NCBI RefSeq assembly: GCF_000622365.1
Contig: NZ_JASC01000014.1
Location: 868,001-932,000 of the forward strand
Length of the DNA: 64,000 bases
Direction of reading: 5' to 3'
From: Sulfitobacter noctilucae
GTDB lineage: Bacteria > Pseudomonadota > Alphaproteobacteria > Rhodobacterales > Rhodobacteraceae
Part shown: piece by piece, positions 33,149 to 42,630 of the stretch
Layout of the letters: every line of letters starts with the position of its first letter
How positions within the stretch are numbered: the stretch's first letter is position 1
Program-made: the position numbers and the translations under genes
The notes under the pieces: generated by a model
The model's database searches: none
Told to the model about the DNA's origin: nothing
Seen by the model: only the letters and a program-made list of their open reading frames with translations

Positions 33149-35572
33149 ATGCGCACCCATGCCCAAGCTGTTGTAATCGGAGGCGGCGTTATTGGCTGTT
33201 CGATCCTTTATCATCTGACAAAGATGGGTTGGATGGATGTTGTGCTGCTTGAGCGCTCCGAACTGACGTCCGGCTCTACCTGGCATGCTGCGGCCAATAT
33301 TCACGGGCTGCACGACAACAACAACATCACCCGTATCCAGAATTACACGATGGACCTGTATAACAGTCTGGAGGCCGAGACGGGGCAAAGCTGCGGCGTG
33401 TTCCAGCCCGGCAGCCTGTATCTGGCCCAGACCGAAGCGCGGGAGCACCAATTGCGCCTACAAGCGGCCAAGGCAAAATACTACGGCCTGCCGTTTCGTG
33501 AAGTCAGCCGGGCCGAGGCCGAAGCGCTGCATCCGCTGGTCGATTACGATGGCATCCGCTGCATCATGTTTGAAGAGAATGGCGGCAATGTGGACCCCTC
33601 CGGTGTGACCAATGCCTATGCTGCGGGGGCGCGGCAAAACGGGGCCGAGATTATCCGGTTTTGCCCCGTCACCAGAACCGAACAACAGCCCGATGGCACT
33701 TGGATAGTGCGCACCGAAAAGGGTGATATCGCTTGCGACTGGGTTGTGAATGCCGCGGGCCTGTGGGGCCGTGAGGTTGCCGCGCTGGCGGGGCTGAAGC
33801 TGCCATTGCAACCCACCGAACACCAGTATTTCGTGACCGAAACGATTGCCGAGATAGACGGCATGGACCGGCGCTTGCCCTCCGTGGCGGACCGCGACGG
33901 CGAATATTACCTGCGGCAAGAGGGGAAAGGGCTCTTGGTCGGGGCCTATGAAAAGCAGCTCAAGTTCTGGGCCGAGGACGGCACACCGCAGGGCTTTGGC
34001 CATGAGCTTTTCGCCGATGATCTGGAGCGGATCGAGGACAATATGATGCGTGCCATCGACCGTGTGCCGGCGGTGGGCGCGGCGGGCATCAAGCGGGTGA
34101 TCAACGGACCGATGATCTGGTCGCCGGATTCGAATGTTCTTTTTGGTCCGGTGCCGGAGTTGTCGAACTACTTTTGCTGCAACGGGATCATTCCGGGGTT
34201 TTCGCAATCGGGCGGCATGGGGTTGCTGGCCGCCGATTGGATCGTCACGGGGGAAAGCCGCTATGACATGTTCGCCTGGGATGTGGCGCGGTTCGGCGAT
34301 TGGGCGGATGCGGCCTTTACCAAGGCTCGCGTCGGCGACCAATACGGCAACCGTTTCAAGATCAACTTCCCCAATGAAGAACGCAGCGCCGGACGCTCGA
34401 TGCGCAAACGTCCTGCCTATGACGCCCAGCGCGATCTGGGCGCGGTCTTTGGTCTGAACTACGGTTGGGAACATCCGCTGTACTATGGCTTTCCAGTCGG
34501 ATCAGAGGACGAAACACACGGCTTCACCCGTCAGGGCTGGTGGGACCAGGTGGGCGCGGAATGCAAGATGCTGCGTGAGGATGCGGGTATCATCGACATC
34601 TCGAACTTTGCCAAATACCGCTGTGCCGGACCGGGGGCAGAAGATTGGCTGAACGCGGTCTTCGCCAACCACATGCCCCGCGCCGTGGGGCGATCCTGCC
34701 TGACTCCTTTGATCGGCGTACGCGGCGGGATCGCAGGGGATTTCACTGTAACGCGGACGAGCGATGATGAGTTTTTCATCATCGGCTCAGGCATGGCCGA
34801 GCGCTATCACCAGCGGTTCTTCCGGGCTGTCCCGCTGCCCTCCGGTACCACGTTCGAGAGCAAGACAGAGAGCATGTGCGGCTTTAACGTAGCCGGGCCG
34901 AAATCGCGTAGCTTGTTGCAGGGCATGACCAATGCATCACTGGCCACGGCGGATTTTCCGTTCATGCGCTCGCAGTGGATCGAGATTGCAGGCGTGCGGT
35001 GTCTAGCACTGCGGGTCAGTTTCACGGGCGATCTGGGGTGGGAATTGCATTGCGCGGCAGAAGATCAAGCGCGGCTCTTCGCGGCGCTTATCGCGCAGGG
35101 CGCGCTGGTCGGGGCTGGTCCGGTAGGTGCCCGAGCGCTAATGTCGCTCAGGATCGAAAAGGGCTATGGCTCCTGGAGCCGCGAATACAGCCCCGAGTAT
35201 TGGCCGCAGGAGGTGGGGCTGGAGCGTCTGTGCAAGATGGACAAGGATTTCCTGAACAAGGACGCCGTGACAACAACGCTCGCGAAAGACCCACGGGAGC
35301 ATCTTGTGGTACTGGCGCTTGACCACGCACAGACCGAAGCATCGCATGCGGATGCAACCGGGGGAGAGCCAATATTCAAAGACGGCACCGGCATCGGGCG
35401 CGTCACTTCAGGGGCTTACGGTTATAGTGTGGGTAAATCCCTGGCACTCGGGTTTGTCGCCAATGGCGCTGCGGGAGATGAAGTTGAGGTCATGGTGCTG
35501 GGCCGACCGCACCGCGCTACAATTCTGGCAGAGCCGCCCTTTGATCCCGAAGGCTTACGCTTGCGGGCGTGA
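33149..35572 (+). CDS. Dimethylglycine/sarcosine dehydrogenase-like protein (DAO + GcvT), second copy
   Basis: An 807-residue paralogue of the 29021-31438 protein with the same design. It has IGGGVIGCSILYHLTKMG and SGSTWHAAN with the FAD-linking His46 at an identical residue number. The GcvT-like C-terminal half has GFNVAGPKSRSLLQGM, VSFTGDLGWELHCAAE and SLRIEKGYGSWSREYSPE. HDNNNI, TEHQYFV and NPMIWSP-type active-site segments differ from the paralogue (GDTNM, MEHQYIV), so the substrates probably differ. The ATG at 33149 starts 125 bases after DUF2254. It converges with the unknown membrane protein gene at 35576. Confidence 0.88.
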   Translation: MRTHAQAVVIGGGVIGCSILYHLTKMGWMDVVLLERSELTSGSTWHAAANIHGLHDNNNITRIQNYTMDLYNSLEAETGQSCGVFQPGSLYLAQTEAREHQLRLQAAKAKYYGLPFREVSRAEAEALHPLVDYDGIRCIMFEENGGNVDPSGVTNAYAAGARQNGAEIIRFCPVTRTEQQPDGTWIVRTEKGDIACDWVVNAAGLWGREVAALAGLKLPLQPTEHQYFVTETIAEIDGMDRRLPSVADRDGEYYLRQEGKGLLVGAYEKQLKFWAEDGTPQGFGHELFADDLERIEDNMMRAIDRVPAVGAAGIKRVINGPMIWSPDSNVLFGPVPELSNYFCCNGIIPGFSQSGGMGLLAADWIVTGESRYDMFAWDVARFGDWADAAFTKARVGDQYGNRFKINFPNEERSAGRSMRKRPAYDAQRDLGAVFGLNYGWEHPLYYGFPVGSEDETHGFTRQGWWDQVGAECKMLREDAGIIDISNFAKYRCAGPGAEDWLNAVFANHMPRAVGRSCLTPLIGVRGGIAGDFTVTRTSDDEFFIIGSGMAERYHQRFFRAVPLPSGTTFESKTESMCGFNVAGPKSRSLLQGMTNASLATADFPFMRSQWIEIAGVRCLALRVSFTGDLGWELHCAAEDQARLFAALIAQGALVGAGPVGARALMSLRIEKGYGSWSREYSPEYWPQEVGLERLCKMDKDFLNKDAVTTTLAKDPREHLVVLALDHAQTEASHADATGGEPIFKDGTGIGRVTSGAYGYSVGKSLALGFVANGAAGDEVEVMVLGRPHRATILAEPPFDPEGLRLRA

Positions 35573-35575
35573 TGT

Positions 35576-36589
35576 CTATGGTCCGCCGGTGGCGTAGTTC
35601 CTAAAGGCTCGGCGGTTGTCTTTGTCCGACGTCAGAACTGAAAAGTCCAAGCGGGGCCGTTCCTGCGATCCAGCGAGAAGTCTGTTGACCTGCGACCGTC
35701 TCAATGGGTCGATAAAGAGAATGCTCCACACGGCATCGCCCGATGACCCCAGTTTGATATCGAACGTATCGCGCCCGATCAAAATCTGTCCGTAGGTGCC
35801 CGTCGACAGCCCTTGGGGGAAGGCATCTTCTGTGCGGTTTTCGGGCGCAAATTTGAAACCATAACAGCCAAGCACAGTGATCTTCCCCGGTATGCTCTCG
35901 AACATACAGGTCAACTTGGCCGGAACGCTGCAAGTCTGACGCCCGCGCTGTGCAACCTGGATGAAGAGCAGGCCAAAGCGCAGCGCAAAGCTGAGCACGA
36001 TGGATGACGCCAGCCCAAGCAGAACCGCTGCTAATACGCCGACACTTTGGTCTTTCTTGGCTGCCTGCAAAAGGCTCTCGATCTTATCCGGCGGTTGTGC
36101 GGCCCAGTCGGTCGACCTTTTTCCTGTCCGGTCTGCCACTGTTTCAAAGATGCCTTCGCCAGAGCTGTCGCTGTCAACGCCTGCCGGCGACATATTATCC
36201 GGTCCGGATGCTGCGTCGGCCGCTTGGCAAACCTCTGTGATGATCGAACGGGTCAACGCCAAACCGTCGCGCATGTCATCGGTCAGGACGGCACCTGCCT
36301 CAGGCGGGTTTTGCGACAGGAATGCAAGTTGGGTCAGAAAGTTACGCACATCGCCAAAGGACGCGGCCTTACCCCCGCCACGCAAAATACGAAGCATGGC
36401 GTCGTTGTTGATGTCATTGACCGTTGTCGTGATGGCTTGAAGCGTTTCAGGGTGGGCGGCGCGGTCTTCAGGGAAACCGGTTGTCGCGGTTTGAACGACC
36501 TGTGCCAGCGCTATGCAGGTCGCTTGCGCCTGCATGGCCAAAGGCAGAAAAGCAGGCAGATAAGCCTATATATCGTCCGTCCGGTCAAA
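35576..36589 (-). CDS. Membrane protein with signal peptide and possible PilZ-like C-terminal domain
   Basis: I do not recognise this protein for certain. Starting at TTG 36589 (preceded by AAGGA seven bases upstream) gives 337 residues and a convincing signal peptide: a basic start, hydrophobic YRLICLLFCLLAM, and a cut after QAQA. A periplasmic region of about 160 residues rich in Asp, Ser and Thr follows. One transmembrane helix (about 184-206, VGVLAAVLLGLASSIVLSF) leads to a cytoplasmic part from RGRQTCSVPAKL. That part has a beta-rich pattern (KITVLGCYGFKFAPEN) reminiscent of a degenerate PilZ domain, which would bind c-di-GMP. Starting at the internal ATG 36535 would lose the signal peptide. 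It is leftward and alone. Confidence 0.6.
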
Positions 36590-36702
36590 CCGCATTCCTT
36601 ACCTCGTGATACGGCAGCGAAGCCTGCATCAATCAATAAGGCTGAAGCCCTTTCCCAAGGTTTAACACGTCTGCAAAAATCCGTCTTATCGCGGAAGCGC
36701 AG

Positions 36703-38010
36703 TTACAAAGGTTTGATTTTAATCTGGGTGATGCGGTTGCCATCCCGTGCCGTGACCTCGAACCGGAAGCCATGAAAGCTGAACACCTGACCCGGTGTCG
36801 GGATCATTTGGGCGTCATGGATGACCAGACCCGCCAATGTATTCGCCTCGTCATCGGGCAGGGACCATTCGGTCGCGCGGTTCAGATCGCGGATCGTCAT
36901 CGCACCATCGACATAGTAATGCCCGTCCTCGCCCGGTGCCAGCGGGTGGTCCGCGTCGGGATCAAATTCATCGGTGATCTCGCCCACAATCTCCTCAAGA
37001 ATATCCTCAAGCGTGATGAGCCCTTGCAGCGAGCCATATTCATCCACCACCAGCGCAAAATGAGTGCGTCGGCGCAGGAACTGGCGCATTTGTTCGTCCA
37101 GTGTCGAGGTTTCGGGCACGAAGTAGGGCTTCATCGCCACGGTGGCGACATCGAAGTTTTTGAGCGCTGCGGCATCGCCTTCGGGTCCGCCGATCAGCTT
37201 GTACATGGCGCGTAGGAGGTCTTTGGCGTGGATCACGCCGATGATATTTTCGGGGTCGTCGCGATAGACCGGCAGTCGTGTGTGATTGGATTGCAGGCAT
37301 TGGTCCAGAATTTCCGATGGATCGCTGCCCGCGTCGATCATCTCGATGCCCGAACGGTGCAGCATGATTTCCTCGACCACACGTTCACGCAAATCAAGCG
37401 CACCGAGAATGCGGTCGCGGTCTTCTTTTTCGACGACACCTTCGGAATGGCCCAGTTGCAAAGCGCCGGCGATTTCCTCGCGGACGGCCAGAATGTTGCT
37501 GTCGGGGTCCACAGCCACGCCGAGCACACGCAGCACGCCGCGCACGAAGAACCGGACAGCGGATACGACTGGCGCAAAGACCAACACGACGATACTGATC
37601 GGACGCGAGACAAGTGCTGCGGCACGCTCCGAGTTGGTGATCGCATAGGTCTTGGGCAAAACCTCGGCAAAGACCAGCACGAGGCCCGTCATCACCAAGG
37701 TCGCCAAAGCCACGCCGCTTTCGCCGAACATCCGTGTGAAAAGGGCCGTGGCCAAAGATGTCGCCAGAATGTTCACGAGGTTGTTGCCCAACAGGACAGA
37801 ACCGATCAGCCGCTCGTTGTCTTCGGTGATGTGCAACGCCCGCTCCGCGCCTTTGCTGCCTTTATCGGCTTGCGTGCGCAGTTTGCCCCGCGAAGCGGCA
37901 GTCAGTGCTGTTTCGGAGCCGGAGAAAAAGCCGGAGAGGATCAGCAGCAGCAGAATAGTGCCTGCGCTGAACCAGAATGCACTGTCGATCAGCGCGGTGG
38001 AGGGTTCCAT
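36703..38010 (-). CDS. CorC/HlyC family (CNNM, DUF21 + CBS) membrane protein
   Basis: A 435-residue inner-membrane protein of the hemolysin C/CorC family, implicated in magnesium or cobalt resistance and efflux. The N-terminal DUF21 domain has four hydrophobic stretches (ILLLLILSGFFSGSETALTAASR, GSVLLGNNLVNILATSLATALF, LATLVMTGLVLVFAEVLPKTYA, IVVLVFAPVVSAVRFF). Two CBS domains follow (RLPVYRDDPENIIGVIHAKDLL and FALVVDEYGSLQGLITLEDILEEIVG). The C-terminal CorC_HlyC domain (EANTLAGLVIHDAQMIPTPGQVF) closes it. Its start, MEPSTALIDSAF at 38010, fits. Similarity to hemolysin is historical and does not imply a toxin. Confidence 0.93.
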   Translation of the reverse strand: MEPSTALIDSAFWFSAGTILLLLILSGFFSGSETALTAASRGKLRTQADKGSKGAERALHITEDNERLIGSVLLGNNLVNILATSLATALFTRMFGESGVALATLVMTGLVLVFAEVLPKTYAITNSERAAALVSRPISIVVLVFAPVVSAVRFFVRGVLRVLGVAVDPDSNILAVREEIAGALQLGHSEGVVEKEDRDRILGALDLRERVVEEIMLHRSGIEMIDAGSDPSEILDQCLQSNHTRLPVYRDDPENIIGVIHAKDLLRAMYKLIGGPEGDAAALKNFDVATVAMKPYFVPETSTLDEQMRQFLRRRTHFALVVDEYGSLQGLITLEDILEEIVGEITDEFDPDADHPLAPGEDGHYYVDGAMTIRDLNRATEWSLPDDEANTLAGLVIHDAQMIPTPGQVFSFHGFRFEVTARDGNRITQIKIKPL

Positions 38011-38173
38011 CGGGTCTTGTGTCCATGTGTTAAGGTCTGAAGGTGGTTATGGGGGTGCAGCGGGCTGCGTCAAGGGTTCCTGCGGCAAGAACAGGGCGAG
38101 AAACGGGTGAAACAACATGATTTGGACGTGCGGATGGCGACTGCGAACCTTGAACGCACGGCCCTGCTTGCGG

Positions 38174-39148
38174 CTATTGATCGTCCGGTGAAGGCTCACC
38201 CGATGGTGCTTGCGAGCGTCCCTCGGCCAGCGGATGACGTTCTAACACCAGCTCAGACAAGCGTTCTTCTAGTACATGCGTGTAAATCTCGGTTGTGGCC
38301 ACGTCCGCGTGGCCCAGCATCGTCTGGATCGCCCGCAGGTCAGCGCCGTTGGCCAGCAAATGTGTGGCGAAGGCGTGGCGCAGTGTATGTGGTGTGACCT
38401 TGCCGGGGTCGACACCCGCGGCCACGGCGAATTCCTTGATCAACAGATAGAACCTGTGTCGGGTCAAATGGCCCGCCGCACCACGGGACGGGAACAGGAA
38501 CCGCGAAAGCGGCTTTTTCTTCAGCCGCGCCGCTTCGTCTTCAATGTCGCGCTGGGTCAACCAAGCGCTGAGTGCCTCGCGCGCTGGCGGTGACAGCGGC
38601 ACCATACGCTCCTTGCCGCCTTTGCCCATGATCAACAGCAAGCGCGGATCGCCGCGCGTGGCAGATACAGGGAGGCTGACCAATTCGGTCACCCGCATGC
38701 CCGTGGCATAGAGCAACTCCATCAGACATCCGTTGCGCAGCTGGTCAGACAGGCTGCGGCCCGAGGCATGGGCAGCGTCCAACAGGCGGTCCACCTCGGT
38801 CTCGCTTAGTATCTTGGGCAGGCGTTTGTCCTGGCCGGGGCCGGAAATCTGGATGGCAGGATTGTCACTGCGCAATCCCTCTTCGAACGCAAAGCGGTAG
38901 AGCTGTTTGATCGCGGACAACCGCCGCGCGCGGGTGGATTTGGCCAGCCCCTGCGCATCGCAGTGGACCAGATAGTTCTCCACGTCAGAGCGGCCCGCAT
39001 CGCCAAAATCGCGGCCTGCGCGGGCCAGATAGCTGTCGAAATCCTTAAGATCGCGGCCATAGGCAAGCTGGGTATTGGTTGCGGCCCCCAGTTCGGCAGC
39101 CTGCGCTTCCAGAAAGCGCGATATCCAGTGGAATGTAGCGGTCGGCAT
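38174..39148 (-). CDS. xerD: Site-specific tyrosine recombinase XerD
   Basis: Resolves chromosome dimers at dif with XerC at the division septum. Its 324 residues have the N-terminal SAM-like core-binding domain (RDLKDFDSYLARAG, then KSTRARRLSAIKQLYRFAFEEG). The catalytic domain holds Arg152 (YATGMRVTEL), Lys176/179 (GKGGKER), His254 and Arg257 (HTLRHAF), His280 (LGHADVATTEIYTHV) and the nucleophile Tyr289. The core-binding motif and length point to XerD rather than a phage integrase, and no att-like repeat or mobile cargo is nearby. Its start overlaps the upstream gene's stop by one base (TGATG), so expression is coupled. Confidence 0.93.
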   Translation of the reverse strand: MPTATFHWISRFLEAQAAELGAATNTQLAYGRDLKDFDSYLARAGRDFGDAGRSDVENYLVHCDAQGLAKSTRARRLSAIKQLYRFAFEEGLRSDNPAIQISGPGQDKRLPKILSETEVDRLLDAAHASGRSLSDQLRNGCLMELLYATGMRVTELVSLPVSATRGDPRLLLIMGKGGKERMVPLSPPAREALSAWLTQRDIEDEAARLKKKPLSRFLFPSRGAAGHLTRHRFYLLIKEFAVAAGVDPGKVTPHTLRHAFATHLLANGADLRAIQTMLGHADVATTEIYTHVLEERLSELVLERHPLAEGRSQAPSGEPSPDDQ

Positions 39149-40698
39149 CAGCGGCGCTCCAGCAGCAGGATTTGCAAGGCGGCACGGCGCGCGCTGTCCT
39201 CGAGCCCGAGGGCCCGCAGGGTCGCCAGTCCTTCACTGAGCGCATTGGCGCTGCCGCCTGCGCCTTTGTGCAGCAAGATCAGGCTGTGCAGAATGCTTTC
39301 GCCCAGACGACCCTGTTTGACCATATCAAGCAAATCAGCGCGAGGGAGGGCATTGGTGAAACCGGCGTGAATCGCGGCTTCTGTTGGATCGGACGGTGCG
39401 ACGCCGACGATGTCGCCCGCAGCAATCTGCACAGCGAAACTTTTGTTCTGGGTGCTTGAAGCGGCGGCTTCGTAGTTCGGGGACAACAGAGCAATGATGT
39501 GTTGGATACGCTTGGCGGAGCCGGTCAGATCAAAACCTGTAAGTCTGTCCGCGAAAAGCGTGGCAAACGTCACCTCTAGTCCCGCTTCGCCCATGGCGGT
39601 CCAAAGCGGCGGCAAAGTTTTCGCCACGGCCTCGGCGCTGCGGGTCTCCAGGGCCGTTTCAAACCGTTGCAACGCCGCGACGCGATCCCAGATCCCGCCG
39701 GATGCGGCAGCCCTGCGTTCGGTATACAGCCCCAGCAAGCGGTTGTCGGGCAATGCCCCCGCAAGCGTTAGCCGCTCGGCCGCCTCCAATTGTGCTTTCC
39801 ATCCGGCCACATCACGCAGATCGGCCACCGCATATGCGCGGGGCAGGGTGCTGGTGGGGACGGGATCCCCGATTGCTTCAAACATCCGAAAACTTAGGGG
39901 ATCCATCTGCCGCGGGGGCACCAAGGGCGGCAGCATATCGGAGGCCTCGGGGTCGAGAAACCGATCAAAAAGTGCTAGTTGCGCTTCGGGGAGAAGACCC
40001 AAGGCTCGTGCCGTGCCCAAGGTCAAAGTCGCATCAGGCCAATTCTGCGCCCGTGCATCGCAAAAGATGTCGTTGGCGTAATTGCGCGATAAATGCGGGG
40101 TCGCGGCGAGCACGGAGCAGGCGCGATCTTCGGTGCCCGACAGCAGGCTGATCTGCATCCATAACTCGAAATGCGCAGGCGACAACGTCACCCCAGCCTG
40201 TTCGATCAACGACTGCGCCGGGTCCAGCGCCCCTTGGGCCACCAGTTTTTCGACCCGCGCAAGGGCCAGCTGATTACCTGCATCTGTGCTGTTGCCGGGT
40301 GCAAAAGATTCGGCCAGAAGCACGGTGTAAAGCAACGATTGCGCAGCGGGCAGCTGCAAATCCGGGACTTTATCCAGCAAAGCGGTGACCGTGCTCAGGT
40401 CACTGCCCACCCATAAGTCAGCAGGCAGCCCGGTGATCCGAGACGGCACCAGGCCGATGACCCGTGGCCCCCCTTCAGAAAGCGGCTCGACATTCACAGC
40501 AGGTGCCACAGCGGTTTGCGCAACGGGTGGTTCTTTTGGGAGGGGCAGGGCAGCCGGCACCTGCTGAACGTTCGGCACCCGCGTGCCCAACCAATCGATC
40601 ACGGAGAGGGGTGTCTGGTCTTGCGCCGATGACGCAATCGGCCAAAGTGCGCCTGCAAAAAGCAGACTTGCGCCGATATGCCGTCTAACGCTGCGCAC
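39148..40698 (-). CDS. Exported alpha-helical protein, function unknown
   Basis: I do not recognise a named family, but the length and composition look real. It has 516 residues with a GTG start at 40698 that directly abuts the small upstream ORF's stop. The N-terminus has a signal peptide (basic start, SLLFAGALWPIASSA, likely cut before QDQ). The rest is Ala/Leu-rich and helical, resembling TPR-like repeats, with no clear catalytic motif. It is translationally coupled to xerD downstream and follows the 49-residue membrane protein, so three genes form a leftward operon divergent from aroK-aroB. A periplasmic scaffold role is a guess. Confidence 0.7.
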   Translation of the reverse strand: MRSVRRHIGASLLFAGALWPIASSAQDQTPLSVIDWLGTRVPNVQQVPAALPLPKEPPVAQTAVAPAVNVEPLSEGGPRVIGLVPSRITGLPADLWVGSDLSTVTALLDKVPDLQLPAAQSLLYTVLLAESFAPGNSTDAGNQLALARVEKLVAQGALDPAQSLIEQAGVTLSPAHFELWMQISLLSGTEDRACSVLAATPHLSRNYANDIFCDARAQNWPDATLTLGTARALGLLPEAQLALFDRFLDPEASDMLPPLVPPRQMDPLSFRMFEAIGDPVPTSTLPRAYAVADLRDVAGWKAQLEAAERLTLAGALPDNRLLGLYTERRAAASGGIWDRVAALQRFETALETRSAEAVAKTLPPLWTAMGEAGLEVTFATLFADRLTGFDLTGSAKRIQHIIALLSPNYEAAASSTQNKSFAVQIAAGDIVGVAPSDPTEAAIHAGFTNALPRADLLDMVKQGRLGESILHSLILLHKGAGGSANALSEGLATLRALGLEDSARRAALQILLLERR

Positions 40699-40848
40699 TC
40701 AATCGGCGCCCAGGGTCACGGGCTGTCTTGTTTCTACCTGGGCGGGAGCAAACTGCACCCCGAAAAACGGACCTGCATAAGCGAAGGCAACAAGCGCAAT
40801 AAACCCCAGAATTAGAAGTAAAAACAAAAACTTGATCAGTCGACCCAT
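40699..40848 (-). CDS. Small single-helix membrane protein (49 residues)
   Basis: A short ORF with one strong hydrophobic helix (LIKFLFLLLILGFIALVAFAYAGPFFG) and a short polar tail ending RQPVTLGAD. The initiator is ATG at 40848 and the stop TGA abuts the following GTG start with zero gap, which supports genuine translation. It is the first gene of the leftward set that ends in xerD. It resembles small membrane proteins found at this place in related genomes, but no function is known to me. Confidence 0.65.
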   Translation of the reverse strand: MGRLIKFLFLLLILGFIALVAFAYAGPFFGVQFAPAQVETRQPVTLGAD

Positions 40849-40928
40849 TCAATACGCCCGTTTCTTTATGCCCGATTTGTGCAATCTATATATGGCCTTT
40901 TGGTCAAGATCACGTCATTCAAATACAA

Positions 40929-41525
40929 ATGAGCGGAATTAAGCAAAGCATGGCCGATGCCGGAACGTCATCCTCTGCCTTCAGATTGAAGAAGACGGTT
41001 GTCATGGTCGGGATGATGGGCGCGGGCAAAACGGCAGTTGGCCGTGCGGTTGCAGCGCGGTTGGGTGTGCCCTTTCTGGACAGCGACGCCGAGATCGAGG
41101 CTGCCGCCAACGCCAGCGTGCCAGAGATTTTTGAACGCGACGGAGAGACGTTTTTCCGCAAACGCGAAACCGAAGTGATCACGCGCCTGCTTAAATCAGA
41201 ACGCGGCATATTATCGACGGGCGGCGGCGCTTTTCTGGCCGAGCAAAACCGCAAGGTCATCTCGCAGCAGGGCGTGTCGGTCTGGTTGAACGCCGATATT
41301 GAATTGCTGTGGAGCAGGGTCAGACATAAGGAAACCCGTCCCTTATTGCGCACCGCTGATCCTAAAGCAACGCTCACCGCGCTTTATGCGCAACGGGTAC
41401 CCATGTACGAAAAGGCCGACCTCATGGTGCCTTGTGCCGCCACCCTAAGCATCGAAGGCATGGCGACACGGGTGATCGAGGCGTTGCTTGGCCGACAGGA
41501 TGTATTGGAGCAGACCATTGATTGA
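40929..41525 (+). CDS. aroK: Shikimate kinase
   Basis: Phosphorylates shikimate with ATP in the shikimate pathway (cytoplasm). The 198 residues include the P-loop GMMGAGKT at residues 28-35, the substrate-binding FLDSDAEIE (DSD) and RDGETFFRKRE, GGGAFL, and RPLL with the Arg that contacts substrate. An extended N-terminus of about 20 polar residues before the P-loop is common in alphaproteobacteria. Its stop overlaps the aroB start region, so aroK-aroB is an operon. It is divergent from the small membrane protein gene, with about 80 bases of shared promoter space. Confidence 0.95.
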   Translation: MSGIKQSMADAGTSSSAFRLKKTVVMVGMMGAGKTAVGRAVAARLGVPFLDSDAEIEAAANASVPEIFERDGETFFRKRETEVITRLLKSERGILSTGGGAFLAEQNRKVISQQGVSVWLNADIELLWSRVRHKETRPLLRTADPKATLTALYAQRVPMYEKADLMVPCAATLSIEGMATRVIEALLGRQDVLEQTID

Positions 41526-42630
41526 AACGATTGCCGTCGATTTACCGGGCCGTGAGTACGAGGTGCGCATCGGACCTGGTCTTCTGGCCGACGCAGGCAC
41601 ACATATCGCGCCTTTCCTGAACCGTCCGAAGGTGACAGTGATCACCGATAGCACGGTGGCTGCTGAACATCTCGAAGCCTTAGGCGCGGGTTTGAGCGCT
41701 CAGGGCATCGCGATGACGGCACTGGAGCTGCCCCCCGGCGAAGCGACCAAAAGCTGGGCAGCACTGGAGCAATGTTGCAGCTGGTTGCTGGATCAGGAGG
41801 TCGAGCGCCGCGATATCGTCGTGGCCCTGGGGGGCGGTGTAATTGGCGACCTGGCAGGCTTTGCCGCCGCAATTCTGCGGCGTGGCGTCCGTTTTGTGCA
41901 GATGCCGACCTCTTTGCTGGCGCAGGTGGACAGTTCCGTTGGTGGCAAAACCGGCATCAATGTGGGTCAGGGCAAGAACCTGATCGGCGCTTTTCACCAG
42001 CCTGCGCTGGTGTTGGCCGATACCGAAGTGTTGGGCACCTTGGCCCCCCGCGATTTTCTGGCGGGCTACGGCGAAGTCGTGAAATACGGTCTGTTGGGCG
42101 ATGCGGCATTTTTTGACTGGCTCGAAGAACAGGGACCGGCATTGGCGGCAGGTGACATGAGCGCCCGCATTGCCGCCGTGCGTCGGTCGGTCGAGATGAA
42201 GGCCGAGATTGTGATGCGCGACGAGACCGAGCAGGGCGACCGCGCCTTGCTTAATCTAGGCCACACCTTTTGTCACGCCTTGGAAACCGCGACCGGCTAT
42301 TCCGACCGTCTGCTGCATGGGGAAGGGGTCGCCATCGGCTGTGCGCTGGCCTTTGAACTCTCGGCACGGTTGGGCCTTTGCGCCCAAGAAGACCCGAGCC
42401 GTGTGCGGGCGCACCTCAAGGCGATGGGCATGAAGACGGACTTGCGGGACATTGAAGGTGATCTGCCAAGCGCGGAGGCTCTGCTGGCTTTGATGGGGCA
42501 GGACAAGAAGGTAATGGACGGCAAGCTGCACTTTGTGCTGGCGCGCGGGATCGGTCAGGCCTTTGTCACTTCGGACGTATCAGCCGACACTGTGCTGGGA
42601 TTGCTGGATGACGCCCTGTGCGACCGCTAA
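41518..42630 (+). CDS. aroB: 3-dehydroquinate synthase
   Basis: Converts DAHP to 3-dehydroquinate using NAD+ and zinc. At 370 residues it shows VALGGGVIGDLAGFAAAILRRG (NAD binding), MPTSLLAQVDSSVGGKTGINVGQGKN, GYGEVVKYG and LNLGHTFCHALE with zinc ligands, all typical of AroB. I chose TTG 41518 because GGAG lies seven bases upstream and the length then matches the family. ATG 41500 or TTG 41488 in the same frame are alternatives that overlap aroK further. The gene overlaps the aroK stop by eight bases. Confidence 0.94.
   Translation: MIETIAVDLPGREYEVRIGPGLLADAGTHIAPFLNRPKVTVITDSTVAAEHLEALGAGLSAQGIAMTALELPPGEATKSWAALEQCCSWLLDQEVERRDIVVALGGGVIGDLAGFAAAILRRGVRFVQMPTSLLAQVDSSVGGKTGINVGQGKNLIGAFHQPALVLADTEVLGTLAPRDFLAGYGEVVKYGLLGDAAFFDWLEEQGPALAAGDMSARIAAVRRSVEMKAEIVMRDETEQGDRALLNLGHTFCHALETATGYSDRLLHGEGVAIGCALAFELSARLGLCAQEDPSRVRAHLKAMGMKTDLRDIEGDLPSAEALLALMGQDKKVMDGKLHFVLARGIGQAFVTSDVSADTVLGLLDDALCDR

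Noticed and set aside
36703-38010. Hemolysin toxin
   Set aside because: The name comes from an old annotation of the CorC/HlyC family; the protein is a DUF21-CBS metal homeostasis protein.
38174-39148. Phage or island integrase instead of XerD
   Set aside because: It is coupled to housekeeping genes, keeps the XerD-type length and motifs, and no att repeat or mobile cargo is adjacent.
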